From assembly GCF_009727155.1 (NCBI RefSeq), contig NZ_WNWM01000002.1, forward strand, positions 2,542,001 through 2,606,000: a stretch of DNA of 64,000 nucleotides. The letters run 5' to 3'. A program made the position numbers and the translations under genes. Positions 1 through 8,319 of this stretch are shown piece by piece. How positions within the stretch are numbered: position 1 is the first letter of the stretch; every line of letters starts with the position of its first letter. The stretch is from Pseudoduganella dura. Its GTDB lineage: Bacteria; Pseudomonadota; Gammaproteobacteria; Burkholderiales; Burkholderiaceae_D. The notes beneath the pieces are model-generated. The model was not told the DNA's origin. It ran no database searches and worked only from the letters and a program-made list of their open reading frames with translations.

Positions 1-189
1 GATCACGGGCAGCGTGCGGAAGATGCTGCCCACCAGGTCGGGAAAGTTGGTGGCGCCCACGATCTCCAGGTCGAACGCCTGGTGCCGCATCATGATGTCG
101 TGGTTGCGCTCGGCCTGTTCCAGCATCCAGGCCATGCGGGCGCGCAGCGCGCGGTTTTCCGCGGCCAGGTCTTCGTTCGTGTCTGCCAT
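1..189 (-). CDS. DUF484-type sensor protein, N-terminal 63 codons only
   Basis: Partial gene: it starts at the ATG at 189 on the minus strand and runs off the left edge of the window, so only 63 codons are seen. The peptide begins MADTNEDLAAENRALRAR, a short coiled-coil-like start, and continues through MRHQAFDLEIVGATNFPDL and a stretch ending FRTLPVI. From memory this pattern (helix, then FDLEIVGA..FP.L...IFRTLP) opens DUF484/GAF-like sensor domains, which in Oxalobacteraceae are often fused to a GGDEF domain. The C-terminal part is not visible, so the output domain is unknown. The next gene upstream (MOSC protein) ends 11 bases before this start, so the two may be co-transcribed. Confidence 0.5.
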   Translation of the reverse strand, partial: MADTNEDLAAENRALRARMAWMLEQAERNHDIMMRHQAFDLEIVGATNFPDLVGSIFRTLPVI

Positions 190-200
190 CGGCTGCCCGC

Positions 201-1052
201 TCAGAATGCCAGCTCGGCGTGCACTTCCTGGCCCACGCGCACGGCATGCCCGTCGCCTTCGAGCAGGATGCTGTTCATGCCGAAGCAGATGCCGCCATCC
301 ACTTCCGGCTTGGCGCGGTAGCCTTGCAGGATGTCGAGCGGATCGGGGCCGGGTTCGCCGGTGGCCTGGTCGATCGACGGCACCGGGCAGCGCGGGCACG
401 GCTTGACCGGTTTCAGCACCACCTCGCCGGCGCGGAACGTGTCGACATAATCTTCCTCGTAGGCATCGATGCCGTCCACCACCAGGTTCGGGCGGAAGCG
501 GTTCATCGGCAGCGCCGCGCGGCCGGCCCGTTCCAGGCGCTCGTTCAGGTCGCGCAGCGAACCGGCGCCGATGACGAGGATCGGATAGCCGTCCGAGAAC
601 AGCGTGGTCGCCTCCACGCCGCCGGTCCATTTCGGGCTGACCAGGCGCAGCGCGCTCGGGTGGAAGCGCACCAGGCGGCATGGCACGCCGAGGTAGTTGC
701 CGAACCAGGCGGCCGTCAGCGCATCGCAGTCGTACGCCGGCAGCGTGTCGTCCCATACCTGCACGGTCAGCGTGGGCGCCGTTTCCGGGTCCGGCAGGCC
801 GAGCGGGATCTCGAGGCGCAGCATGCCCGGCGCGCGCAGCTCGAGCGTATCGCGCTTGAGCCGCGGCGTGACCAGCGCCAGCTTCGGATGCTCGCGCTGG
901 GTCAGGTAGTTGCCTGCCGCATCGACCACCATCCATTCCCGGTCGTAGATCTGCTCGGACATCAGGCCGGCGCGCGTCAGCGTGGCGGTCTGCAGCGCGA
1001 TGCCGCCGCAGGACTTGATCGGATAAAGGGTGATTTCGGACAGGATTGCCAT
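201..1052 (-). CDS. MOSC domain protein (YcbX/mARC-like)
   Basis: 283 aa from the ATG at 1052 (MAILSEITLYPIKSCGG). The reading frame is open further upstream, but those residues are low-complexity and the family starts at this motif. Residues 1-110 match the MOSC N-terminal beta-barrel (LYPIKSCGG, YDREWMVVD, TQREHPKLALV). The C-terminal half is the MOSC fold with the cysteine-bearing motif KPCPRCPVPSID, where the molybdenum-cofactor sulfur is expected to bind. Family knowledge: YcbX/mARC proteins are Moco-dependent and reduce N-hydroxylated compounds with an electron-transfer partner. No C-terminal ferredoxin domain is present here, unlike E. coli YcbX, so the partner is encoded elsewhere. 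Cytosolic, with no signal peptide. Confidence 0.85.
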   Translation of the reverse strand: MAILSEITLYPIKSCGGIALQTATLTRAGLMSEQIYDREWMVVDAAGNYLTQREHPKLALVTPRLKRDTLELRAPGMLRLEIPLGLPDPETAPTLTVQVWDDTLPAYDCDALTAAWFGNYLGVPCRLVRFHPSALRLVSPKWTGGVEATTLFSDGYPILVIGAGSLRDLNERLERAGRAALPMNRFRPNLVVDGIDAYEEDYVDTFRAGEVVLKPVKPCPRCPVPSIDQATGEPGPDPLDILQGYRAKPEVDGGICFGMNSILLEGDGHAVRVGQEVHAELAF

Positions 1053-1180
1053 GGACGTGCCGCCGGAAGGTTCTGATGCCGTGCAGTATGGCAGCAAAGA
1101 AGGCGGCAGTAAATTGCGGATGGCCGCGGATGGTGACCGATGGTTGCCGATCGTTGTTGCCGGTTGCCGAAACGGCGGCG

Positions 1181-1212
1181 GAAAAGAAAATCGCCGGCAC
1201 ATGGCCGGCGAT
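1181..1212 (-). terminator. Rho-independent terminator of the NYN gene
   Basis: A perfect 9-bp inverted repeat (ATCGCCGGC at 1190-1198 and GCCGGCGAT at 1204-1212, 5-nt loop) is followed on the minus strand by a T-rich tract (complement of 1181-1189). It lies about 60 bases after the stop of the NYN gene. A second perfect hairpin (TCGCCGGC / GCCGGCGA, 1228-1247) sits just before it without a T-run. The MOSC gene is therefore probably transcribed from its own promoter in 1053-1180. Confidence 0.75.
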
Positions 1213-1273
1213 CGGGGGGCGAAATCGTCGCCGGCAGGCGCCGGCGATCCTTTGCATCGGGCAGCAGCCCCGG

Positions 1274-2995
1274 TCAGCCTTCGCTGTCGCCTTCGGGCTT
1301 GCTCTTCGGCTTGCGCGGCAGCCTGCTGCGCGAAGGAGTGCGCTGCTTCTTGACGGGCTGCGGTGCCTCGTCGGCTTCCGGCGCGGCCGGCTCCGCCGGC
1401 GCAACCTCTTCCCGGGCGACCGGTTCCGGCGCCGGAGCGGGCTCCTCTTCCGGTTCCGGAGCGGGCACGGCTTCGGCGCTGGCCGCGGCCGCTTTCGCCG
1501 CCTTGCTGGTGCGCGCAGGCTTCTTGGCCGTCGCCTGCTTGCGTGCCGGCGTGCGGGTGCGCTTGGCCGGCGCGGCTTCCGCCGGCTCTTCCGCTGGTGC
1601 TTCGGCCACCGCTTCGGCTTCCGGCGCGGCGTCGGCTTCGGTTTCGGTTTCGGCATGCAGCGCGGCCAGCGCCTGGGCCGCCTGCTGGGCGGCAGAAGCG
1701 GCCGAAGCCGCCTCGGCGGCCCGTGCACGGCGCGTTTCCTTCACTTCGCGGGCCATTTCTTCCAGCGCGCGCTCGGCCGATGCCAGCTCGCTGGCGTAAT
1801 CGGCGGCGGCGGTTTCGAGCGCCACGGCCACTTCGTCCGCATCGAGTTCGGCGCCGTCGGCGATTTCCTCGCCCAGGTCTTCCGCCAGGTCCTCGCTCAC
1901 CTCGTCGGCCACGTCATCAGGCACCTCGTCAGCCACGTCGTCGCTGGTTTCATCGCCGGCTTCGTCGTTCGCTTCGCTGCGCGTGCCCCACGGTCCGGCT
2001 GGTGCCGCGGCTTCCACCGCTTCCACCGCTTCCGGTGCGCCGGGACGGCGATTGCGCCCGCCGCGGTTGCCACGGCCGCGGCGCCCTTCGCGCGCGCCCT
2101 GGGCTTCCGCTTCGGGTGCCGGCGTTGCCGCTTCGCCCGTCGCCACATCGGCATCCGCCAGATCGACGGTTGCCGGGATCGCCGCGGTGCTGCTGCGGTA
2201 CACGTAGGCGCCGGATTTCTCGTCGCGGCCGAATTCGAGCAGGCCGCGCGCCTTCATTTCCTCCAGCAGGTTGCCGAACGTGCGGAAGCCGTAATAGGCT
2301 TCGTTGAAGTCCGGCTTGCGGCGCTTGATTGCTTCCTTGAGCACCGATGCCCAGATCTTGCCGCTGTCGCCCCGTTCGGCGATCAGCGCGTCGAACGTTT
2401 CGTAGGCGATGTCCAGCGCCTCGGCGCGGCGCTTCTCCGATTCGTCGCGCTTGCGCTTTTCCTCTTCCGGCGAGCGTTTCGGCTGCTGCACGTCGCGCAC
2501 GTCGCGGCGCTGGCGCCGGCTCTCGCGCACCAGGTCGTCGTAGAAGATGAATTCGTCGCAGTTCGCCACCAGCAGGTCGGACGTGGAATCCTTGACGCCC
2601 ACGCCGATCACCTTCTTGTTGTTTTCGCGCAGCTTGGAGACCAGCGGCGAAAAGTCGGAGTCGCCGGAAATGATGACGAAAGTGTTGACATGGGCCTTCG
2701 TGTAGCACAGGTCCAGAGCGTCCACGACCATGCGGATGTCGGCCGAATTCTTGCCGGAGATGCGCACGTGGGGGATTTCGATCAGCTCGAAGTTCGCCTC
2801 GTGCATCGGCGCCTTGAACGCCTTGTAGCGATCCCAGTCGCAGTAAGCCTTCTTGACCACGATGCTACCCTTGAGTAGCAGGCGTTCCAGCACGGGCTTG
2901 ATATCGAATTTTTCGTAGTTCGCGTCGCGCACGCCGAGCGCCACGTTCTCGAAGTCGCAGAACAGCGCCATGCTGACATTATCGTTGGAAGCCAT
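1274..2995 (-). CDS. NYN domain protein with OST-HTH/LOTUS domain and long Ala/Glu-rich tail
   Basis: 573 aa. Residues about 8-155 are a NYN (PIN-like, DUF88/LabA) nuclease domain: ALFCDFENVALG, NSADIRMVVDALDL and FVIISGDSDFSPLV carry the conserved acidic residues expected to bind metal. Residues about 195-270 (LDIAYETFDALIAERGDSG through YYGFRTFGNLLEEM and GAYVYR) match an OST-HTH/LOTUS RNA-binding module. The remaining 300 residues are low-complexity: Ala/Glu-rich with acidic runs, ending in a Lys/Arg/Pro-rich basic tail. Family knowledge: NYN-LOTUS proteins are thought to act on RNA, but the bacterial role is not settled. The tail is variable and likely disordered, perhaps an RNA or protein contact region. 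The gene stands alone, followed by a terminator. Confidence 0.85.
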   Translation of the reverse strand: MASNDNVSMALFCDFENVALGVRDANYEKFDIKPVLERLLLKGSIVVKKAYCDWDRYKAFKAPMHEANFELIEIPHVRISGKNSADIRMVVDALDLCYTKAHVNTFVIISGDSDFSPLVSKLRENNKKVIGVGVKDSTSDLLVANCDEFIFYDDLVRESRRQRRDVRDVQQPKRSPEEEKRKRDESEKRRAEALDIAYETFDALIAERGDSGKIWASVLKEAIKRRKPDFNEAYYGFRTFGNLLEEMKARGLLEFGRDEKSGAYVYRSSTAAIPATVDLADADVATGEAATPAPEAEAQGAREGRRGRGNRGGRNRRPGAPEAVEAVEAAAPAGPWGTRSEANDEAGDETSDDVADEVPDDVADEVSEDLAEDLGEEIADGAELDADEVAVALETAAADYASELASAERALEEMAREVKETRRARAAEAASAASAAQQAAQALAALHAETETEADAAPEAEAVAEAPAEEPAEAAPAKRTRTPARKQATAKKPARTSKAAKAAAASAEAVPAPEPEEEPAPAPEPVAREEVAPAEPAAPEADEAPQPVKKQRTPSRSRLPRKPKSKPEGDSEG

Positions 2996-3121
2996 GAGTC
3001 TCTAGGGTAGAAGTGAAGCCGCTGATTATACAGCCAGCCTTGCGGGCAGCCACGCGCGCCTTGTATCCGGCTATCCGCGCCGCTGAGGTATGCTCGCCAT
3101 TTCGCCAGCCAGGAGGATTCG
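2996..3121. promoter_or_regulatory. Divergent promoter region, NYN gene / NTF2-like gene
   Basis: 126 bases between two divergent start codons. It must hold both promoters. A ribosome-binding site (AGGAGGATTCG) lies just before the ATG at 3122. I could not assign -35/-10 boxes with confidence. Confidence 0.4.
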
Positions 3122-3670
3122 ATGCGCTTGTTCCACCCCATGTTCGCCGCTGCCGTTACTACTACCGTTGCCACCGTGGCCCTGGCTGCCCCCGCCCGGG
3201 CGCAGCTGCCCGATGCCGCCGCGTTCACCCGGCAGGTGAACGCCTTCGTCGACGGCTGGCACGACGATGCGGCCCACACGCGCCCCGCGTATTTCGACAA
3301 GATCGCCCCGAACGGCGTCTATATCGGCACCGACAGGAGCGAAGTCTGGACGCGCGACCAGTTCAGGGCGTGGGCAAAACCGTATTTCGACGCGAAGAAG
3401 GCGTGGAGCTTCACGGCGCAGAAGCGCAACGTGTATTTTTCGTCCGACCGGCGCTACGTGTGGTTCGACGAACAGCTGAGCACCCGGATGGGCACCTGCC
3501 AGGCCAGCGGCGTGCTGCGCAATACCGGTAACGGGTTTTTGATCGAGCATTACCAGCTGTCGCTGGCGGTGCCCAACGCGCTTGTGGACGGGTTCGCCAA
3601 GGCAATCGCGGAGTTTGAAGCGAAGGACAAGGCGAAGGACAAGGCGAAGGACAAGGCGGCGGACAAGTAG
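3122..3670 (+). CDS. Exported SnoaL/NTF2-like protein
   Basis: 182 aa with a strong AGGAGGA ribosome-binding site before the ATG. Residues 1-27 form a Sec signal peptide (MRLFHPMFAAAVTTTVATV, cleavage near APARA-Q). The mature part resembles calcium/calmodulin-kinase-association or SnoaL-like NTF2 domains that act as stand-alone modules: FVDGWHDDAAH, YFDKIAPNGVYIGTD, WTRDQFRAWAKPYF, YVWFDEQLST, GTCQASGVL, FLIEHYQLSLAVPN. Members of this group often appear as periplasmic proteins of unknown function. The C-terminus is a short run of repeated KDKA units (see repeat entry). The gene converges on the Rieske gene, with only 3 bases between the two stop codons. Confidence 0.75.
   Translation: MRLFHPMFAAAVTTTVATVALAAPARAQLPDAAAFTRQVNAFVDGWHDDAAHTRPAYFDKIAPNGVYIGTDRSEVWTRDQFRAWAKPYFDAKKAWSFTAQKRNVYFSSDRRYVWFDEQLSTRMGTCQASGVLRNTGNGFLIEHYQLSLAVPNALVDGFAKAIAEFEAKDKAKDKAKDKAADK
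3623..3667 (+). repeat. 12-bp tandem repeat encoding (AKDK)n
   Basis: Three near-perfect copies of GCGAAGGACAAG followed by a diverged fourth copy, at the very end of the NTF2-like gene. They code a Lys/Asp tail that is probably variable between strains through replication slippage. All units keep the reading frame. Confidence 0.8.
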
Positions 3671-3673
3671 CGG

Positions 3674-4714
3674 CTAGAGGTACAGCACCACATCCCGCTC
3701 GAACGTTTCCCGGCAGAATTGCGTGCCGGGTTGCCACAGTGCGGCCAGGTAGGGCCTGGCCAGGTCCAGCCGTGTCGAGACGGCGGCGCTGTCGCCGAAA
3801 CGCCGCCGGTTGGCCGCCTGCAGCTCGACGATGCGCTGGTCCTGGCGTGCCACCCTGGCCAGCAACGGCTGGACGAACAGGCGCAAGGCCCAGCGTGGCG
3901 CCCGGCGGCCGGCCACCGCCACGTTGGCGAATACATGAGTTTCATCGGGCGCGGCCGGCGTGAAATGCAGCGTGATATCCACCGCGCTGCCGTTCCGGTA
4001 GCGATACTCCAGGCGGGCTGACGCCGCGCCGGCGAACACGGCGCACTCGGAAACGCGCGGCGATTCGAACAGGCGGTACAGCCAGCCGCTCTGCTCCTCC
4101 TGGCCCCGATAATCGATGCGAAAGCCCTCGTCCGTCGTTCGCACCGCGGCGGCAACGGGCCGGCGCCGGCCGTCGCGCCGCACCAGGCCGGGATGCACCG
4201 CGTGGGTATGCAGCGGGTCGAGGAAGTTTTCGAGCGCATCGAGCACCGGCGCCTTCCAGCAAGCCTGCCATTGCAGCGAACTGCCTCCGGCCAGGCCCGC
4301 GATCATCGAGGCGGGAGGCGTATCGGCGAGCGCGGGCCGCGCCGGGTCGGCGCCGGCCGGCGCCGCCAGCCGCACCCAGACCAGGCCATCGTGCTCCTGG
4401 CACGCGACCGTCCTGGCGCTCACGGCCGGAGCGGCCGTGTCCGGCGCCAGCCCCGGCACCGCGGTGCACCGGCCATCGCCGCCGAAGGTCCAGCCGTGGT
4501 ACGGGCATTGCAGGCCCTGCGCGGTGATGCGGCCGCACGACAGCGGCACCTGCCGGTGCGGGCAACGATCCTCGAAGGCGAAAACGCCGCCGGCCGGCAT
4601 GCGCCCGACCACCAGCGGCACTCCCAGCACGGTCACCGCAAGCGGCCGCGCGCGCAGGCGGTCCGAGCGTGCCGCCACGAACCAGTGGCGCCGGATCGCG
4701 ACCGGCCAGTCCAT
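3674..4714 (-). CDS. Rieske [2Fe-2S] ring-hydroxylating-oxygenase-type protein
   Basis: 346 aa from the ATG at 4714, which overlaps the stop of the preceding gene (ATGA). The N-terminal Rieske domain (about residues 5-105) has the full cluster ligands: CPH in DRCPHRQVPLSCG, then CPYHGWTF. The C-terminal catalytic domain shows the mononuclear-iron motif N-x2-D-x2-H-x4-H in ENFLDPLHTHAVHPG. Both metal sites are thus intact, as in the alpha subunits of Rieske non-heme oxygenases (VanA/PaO/KshA-like). This class oxygenates or demethylates small organic substrates and needs a separate reductase, which is not in this operon. As the last gene of the 7-gene operon it is a candidate tailoring oxygenase. 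Substrate unknown. Confidence 0.85.
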   Translation of the reverse strand: MDWPVAIRRHWFVAARSDRLRARPLAVTVLGVPLVVGRMPAGGVFAFEDRCPHRQVPLSCGRITAQGLQCPYHGWTFGGDGRCTAVPGLAPDTAAPAVSARTVACQEHDGLVWVRLAAPAGADPARPALADTPPASMIAGLAGGSSLQWQACWKAPVLDALENFLDPLHTHAVHPGLVRRDGRRRPVAAAVRTTDEGFRIDYRGQEEQSGWLYRLFESPRVSECAVFAGAASARLEYRYRNGSAVDITLHFTPAAPDETHVFANVAVAGRRAPRWALRLFVQPLLARVARQDQRIVELQAANRRRFGDSAAVSTRLDLARPYLAALWQPGTQFCRETFERDVVLYL

Positions 4715-5829
4715 CACAGCTCCAGCCTGCGCATCATCGGCACGCCGATCCCCTCGGCCATGCCACGCAAGGCACGCAAAGCCGCCCGCCGCGGCGCAGG
4801 GAGGTGCCGGCTCAGCACCGCGCTGTATTCCAGCGCGGGGCGCCCGCCCCGCAGGCGCTTGAACCGCGCCGCGCCGGCGCTCAGGTTGACCTGCAACCCG
4901 TCGCGCCGTGCCGTGTCGAGCACATGCGCCATCAGCAGCCGGTACAGGCCCAGCGCCTGCGGCAACGCGGTATCGTAGCCGACGATCGGCGCGGTGATCG
5001 TGCCGCCCTGGCGGAACGTGCCGACCACCGCCTGCAGCACGCCGCCATCGCACAGGCCCCAGAAATCCAGCAGGCCAGCCGCGTGCCAGCGTTCCATGAA
5101 CGCGGCCGTGTAATGCGGGTTCAGGCGCGAATACTTGTCCAGGTACAGGCAGCCGTACAGGGCCTCGGCGCGGGCGAAATCGGCCGGCCCGAAATCCGCC
5201 GATACCCTGGCGGCCAGCGGCGTGCCGCCCAGCAGCTTCAGGTCGCGCCGCAGGTTGGCGTGCCTGGCGCGCGGCAGGTCGTCGAACAGGTAGACCTGCC
5301 GGCTGGGCAGCAGGTCGAAGCCCAGGCCGCGCAAGGCGGCGATCCAGGCGCCGTCGTGCCGCGCATTGAGCGAGCGGAACCAGATCGCATGCCCGGGCCA
5401 GCGCCGCAGCGCTTCGTCGACGATGCCGGCCAGCGCATCCGCGTCCCGCGCGGGCTCGAAGGCCGGGTACAGGTTCGTGCTCAGCATCCAGTTGTTGATG
5501 GCCACCGCCTGGTCGGCCCGGGCCAGCGACAGCACGCCCCGATAGCCCCGGCACAGCGCCTGCAGCGGCCACGCGAACGGCGGCGGCACCGTGCGGCCGA
5601 TCTCCTCGATGACGTAGCTGCCGTAGGTCGCCACCGGAGAGCAGACCCAGGCGTTATCCGGCTCGGCATGATTGATCGTGCACGGAAACGTCAACCCGCC
5701 ATGCCGCAGCAGGGTGGGTTCCGTCGCCAGGTTGCGCACGAACGGCGGCGTGGGCCGGCCGGCATGGATGCGGCCGAAACGCTCCGCGCGGTCGTTGAAA
5801 CCGGCGCCGGATGCCGGGCTCACGCCCAT
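4714..5829 (-). CDS. FemAB/GNAT-like acyltransferase
   Basis: 371 aa from the ATG at 5829 (MGVSPASGAGFNDRAERFG); it overlaps the end of the ATP-grasp gene by 10 bases. The N-terminal half (FVRNLATEPTLL, TFPCTINHAEPDNAWVCSP) is unlike anything I can name. The C-terminal half resembles the acetyltransferase-like fold of FemAB/CelD/BioF2-type proteins (NLRRDLKLLGGTPL, YGCLYLDKYSRLNPHYT, LLDFWGLCDGGVLQAVVGTF, GLYRLLMAHVLDTARRDG). Such proteins usually join an activated acyl or aminoacyl group to an amine. In this operon it could act on the product of the adenylate-forming or ATP-grasp enzyme. The exact reaction cannot be read from sequence. Confidence 0.6.
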   Translation of the reverse strand: MGVSPASGAGFNDRAERFGRIHAGRPTPPFVRNLATEPTLLRHGGLTFPCTINHAEPDNAWVCSPVATYGSYVIEEIGRTVPPPFAWPLQALCRGYRGVLSLARADQAVAINNWMLSTNLYPAFEPARDADALAGIVDEALRRWPGHAIWFRSLNARHDGAWIAALRGLGFDLLPSRQVYLFDDLPRARHANLRRDLKLLGGTPLAARVSADFGPADFARAEALYGCLYLDKYSRLNPHYTAAFMERWHAAGLLDFWGLCDGGVLQAVVGTFRQGGTITAPIVGYDTALPQALGLYRLLMAHVLDTARRDGLQVNLSAGAARFKRLRGGRPALEYSAVLSRHLPAPRRAALRALRGMAEGIGVPMMRRLEL

Positions 5830-6968
5830 GCGAGATCCTCGCCGTCCCATTCGATATCGCTGGTGGCCGCTTCGCGCAGCGTGCAGCGCTGCCGCCATGC
5901 GGTGCGGGCGAACCAGGCCATGTCGAGCAGGGCGCCCGCCGCCGGCGCGCGATCGCCCGGCGCGGTGATCACATCGCGGGCGCCCCGCGCGTCGCGAAGC
6001 CATTGCCCTGCCCTGCCGCCTGCCAGCGCCTGCGCGAAGCCGGCCGAAACCATCACCGGCGCCAGCATGCGCGCCTGCGCGCCTTGCGGCGTCACGCACG
6101 CCGGATGGGTACCGTCGAGCGCGGCCGGCACGGCATCCTGTTCCGAAAACAGGTGCAGGCCGCTGGTGGCGCGCGGATTACATTCGAGCACGCGCGGGTG
6201 CCCGTCGCCGGTATCGATCCAGTCGAACGAGATCTGCCCGGTGAAATCGAGCCTGGCCACCAGGGCGGCGACGAACTGCCGGATCGGCTCGCAGGCATGG
6301 GGCGCGAAGTAATAGCTGGAACTGCGGTGCAGGCGGTGCACCGGCCGGTACAGCGCATGCGCGGTCAGGCGGCCCCGCGTGGCGACGCTGTAAGAACACA
6401 GTTCGGTGCCCTCGCAGTATGCCTGCGCCACCCAGGCGCCGAGCGCCGGCAGCGGCGCGGCCGTGGCGGGCATTCCCCGCGGATGCAGCCGCACGTGCAC
6501 GCCGAAGCGCGAAAACTCCGGTTTCAATACCAGCGGCCGGCCAGCCGCCCAGTCGCGCGCCTGTTCCACGCTGTCGACCAGCGCCGTGGCCGGCGCATGG
6601 CTGCCCGCCAGCCGGGCGAATTCCCATTTGCTGTGCAGCAGCCGCAGCTTGTCGAAGTCGTCGGCCACGATGCGGCACCCGGCCGGCAACGCCGAACGGT
6701 AGCGCGACAGGAAGAACACCTCTTCGCAGGTGGGCACCACCATGTCGATGCGCTCGCGCGCGATGGCGGCGTTCAGCCCGGCGACGAACGCCGCCGGCGC
6801 ATGGCGCGGCGGCGCCAGCCGCACCGTGGCCGCCACCGCGCGCGACCAGCCGGCCAGGCGGCACGACACGCTGTCGGCCACCACCACGCGCCAGCCTTGC
6901 GCGGCGAAGCGCCGGGCATGGTCGAGCGCGACGGGGGCGCGGCCGCCGAGGATGAGCACACTACGCAT
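5820..6968 (-). CDS. ATP-grasp ligase-like protein
   Basis: 382 aa from the ATG at 6968 (MRSVLILGGRAPVALDHARR); the start overlaps the stop of the upstream gene by 8 bases. The N-terminus is a Rossmann-like pre-ATP-grasp domain (VLILGG, DMVVPTCEEVFFLSRY). The ATP-grasp core follows: LHSKWEFARLAGSHAPAT, RPLVLKPEFSRFGVHVRL, WVAQAYCEGTELCSYSV and the metal-binding end FDWIDTGDGHPRVLECNPRA (acidic residue plus ECNPR). Family knowledge: these enzymes phosphorylate a carboxylate and couple it to an amine or other nucleophile. Its place next to an adenylate-forming enzyme and an acyltransferase suggests an amide or peptide-like product. No substrate can be assigned. Confidence 0.75.
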   Translation of the reverse strand: MRSVLILGGRAPVALDHARRFAAQGWRVVVADSVSCRLAGWSRAVAATVRLAPPRHAPAAFVAGLNAAIARERIDMVVPTCEEVFFLSRYRSALPAGCRIVADDFDKLRLLHSKWEFARLAGSHAPATALVDSVEQARDWAAGRPLVLKPEFSRFGVHVRLHPRGMPATAAPLPALGAWVAQAYCEGTELCSYSVATRGRLTAHALYRPVHRLHRSSSYYFAPHACEPIRQFVAALVARLDFTGQISFDWIDTGDGHPRVLECNPRATSGLHLFSEQDAVPAALDGTHPACVTPQGAQARMLAPVMVSAGFAQALAGGRAGQWLRDARGARDVITAPGDRAPAAGALLDMAWFARTAWRQRCTLREAATSDIEWDGEDLAWA

Positions 6969-8319
6969 GGGAAGGCTCCGCCGTGACAAAATCGGCCAGC
7001 ACGGGGCGCACCGCGCACAGGATGCGGCGGCGCTTGATGTGTTCCGCCGTGTCGGCGAACGGCATCGGTCGGCACACCGGCGCGGTCAATCCCTGCCGCC
7101 CCGCCGCCAGCTGCAATGCCTGCACGATCCCGTCGAACGATGCCCCGTCGTCGCCGGCAACGCCGATGCGCAGCGCGGCGCCATGCTGTTCGATGCGGTA
7201 GTCCGGCAATGCCCGCGGCGCGATGGAGATCGCGTGGCGGATCATGTCCGGATACAGCGCCGACAGTTCGCCGCCGTCCGCGGCCGGCAGCCACAGGATA
7301 TCGTCGCAGCGCCCTTCCACCGCGTCCAGCGCCAGCGCGGCGCTGCCGCAAGGGCACGGCGTGGCACGCACGCGCAGCGTGTCGTTCAGGCGGTAGCGGA
7401 TGAAGTGCTGGGTGGTGCGCGTGAAATCCGTCACGATGGGCACGAAGCGTGTGCGCCCGGCATCGAGCCACTCCGGCTCGACATGCACGAATTCCTCGTT
7501 CAGGTGCAGCGTGCCGTGCTCGCACGTATGGCCCAGGAAGCCTTCGGTGCACTGGTACAGCTGGTGCACCGGGCCGCCGAATGCCCGTTCGATGCGCTGC
7601 CGGTCATCCGGCTCCAGCACCTCGGCCACGGCGATGACCTTGCGCGGCGCAAGCTGCAACCGCCCTTCCAGCGCCAGCGCGGCGATCCTGCCGAGGATGC
7701 GCGCCGGCGCCACGAGGATATCGGGCGCCTGGGCCTGCAGCGCGGCCAGGTGCGCGTCGAGCCCGCCCAGCAGGTCGTAGAAGCGGAAATCGATGCGGCG
7801 GCTCGCCAGCGTGCCATACAGGTTGCTGTTGGCGCGCATGAAGAATGCCACCCGGAGCGGCTGCCGGCCCCACAGCAACCGGCGCAGCAGGTCGCCCGTC
7901 AGCACCCGCGCCAGCATGATGCCGGCCCAGCGCAGCTGCTCGCGGCGCGCCACCATGAACACGCCCCGCGGCCCCTGCGTGCCGCTCGACAGGCCGACGG
8001 TCACGCCCTTGATCAGCGGCCGGAAATCGCGCGAGGCTTCGGCGGCCAGCGCGGTGGCGGTGGCTTCGTCGAGGCCGATGCCCACGTTGTTCAGGGCCGC
8101 GAAGTTGGCCAGCATGGCCGGCTTGTCCATCACCGGCAATTGCGGCAGCGCGGCGCCGATGTGATCGCGGTAGTACGGCAGTTGCGGCAGGCGCCGGCGC
8201 AGGAAGGCATCGACCCGCTTTTGCTGCCACGCCAGCAGCGCTTCGCGCGAACGGAAGCGCAAGGCCCGCGTGCGCAGGAAATAAAACACCACGATGGCCA
8301 GTTCAGCGAGTCTCGTCAT
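6961..8319 (-). CDS. Adenylate-forming enzyme, F390-synthetase/PaaK-like
   Basis: 452 aa. It has the PaaK/CapK layout: an N-terminal helical region (LPQLPYYRDHIGAALPQLPV), the phosphate-binding loop GLSSGTQGPRGVFMV, the acyl-pocket segment VHQLYQCTEGFLGHTC and the hinge/C-terminal motif FIRYRLNDTLRVR followed by CPCGS, where the cysteines resemble those of CoA-ligase or F390-type relatives. This family makes an acyl-adenylate and passes the acyl group to CoA or another acceptor. I recall a TIGR family of F390-synthetase-related proteins found beside ATP-grasp genes, consistent with this neighbourhood. It starts inside the end of the MBL-fold gene (17-base overlap), so translation is probably coupled. 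Confidence 0.75.
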   Translation of the reverse strand: MTRLAELAIVVFYFLRTRALRFRSREALLAWQQKRVDAFLRRRLPQLPYYRDHIGAALPQLPVMDKPAMLANFAALNNVGIGLDEATATALAAEASRDFRPLIKGVTVGLSSGTQGPRGVFMVARREQLRWAGIMLARVLTGDLLRRLLWGRQPLRVAFFMRANSNLYGTLASRRIDFRFYDLLGGLDAHLAALQAQAPDILVAPARILGRIAALALEGRLQLAPRKVIAVAEVLEPDDRQRIERAFGGPVHQLYQCTEGFLGHTCEHGTLHLNEEFVHVEPEWLDAGRTRFVPIVTDFTRTTQHFIRYRLNDTLRVRATPCPCGSAALALDAVEGRCDDILWLPAADGGELSALYPDMIRHAISIAPRALPDYRIEQHGAALRIGVAGDDGASFDGIVQALQLAAGRQGLTAPVCRPMPFADTAEHIKRRRILCAVRPVLADFVTAEPSHA

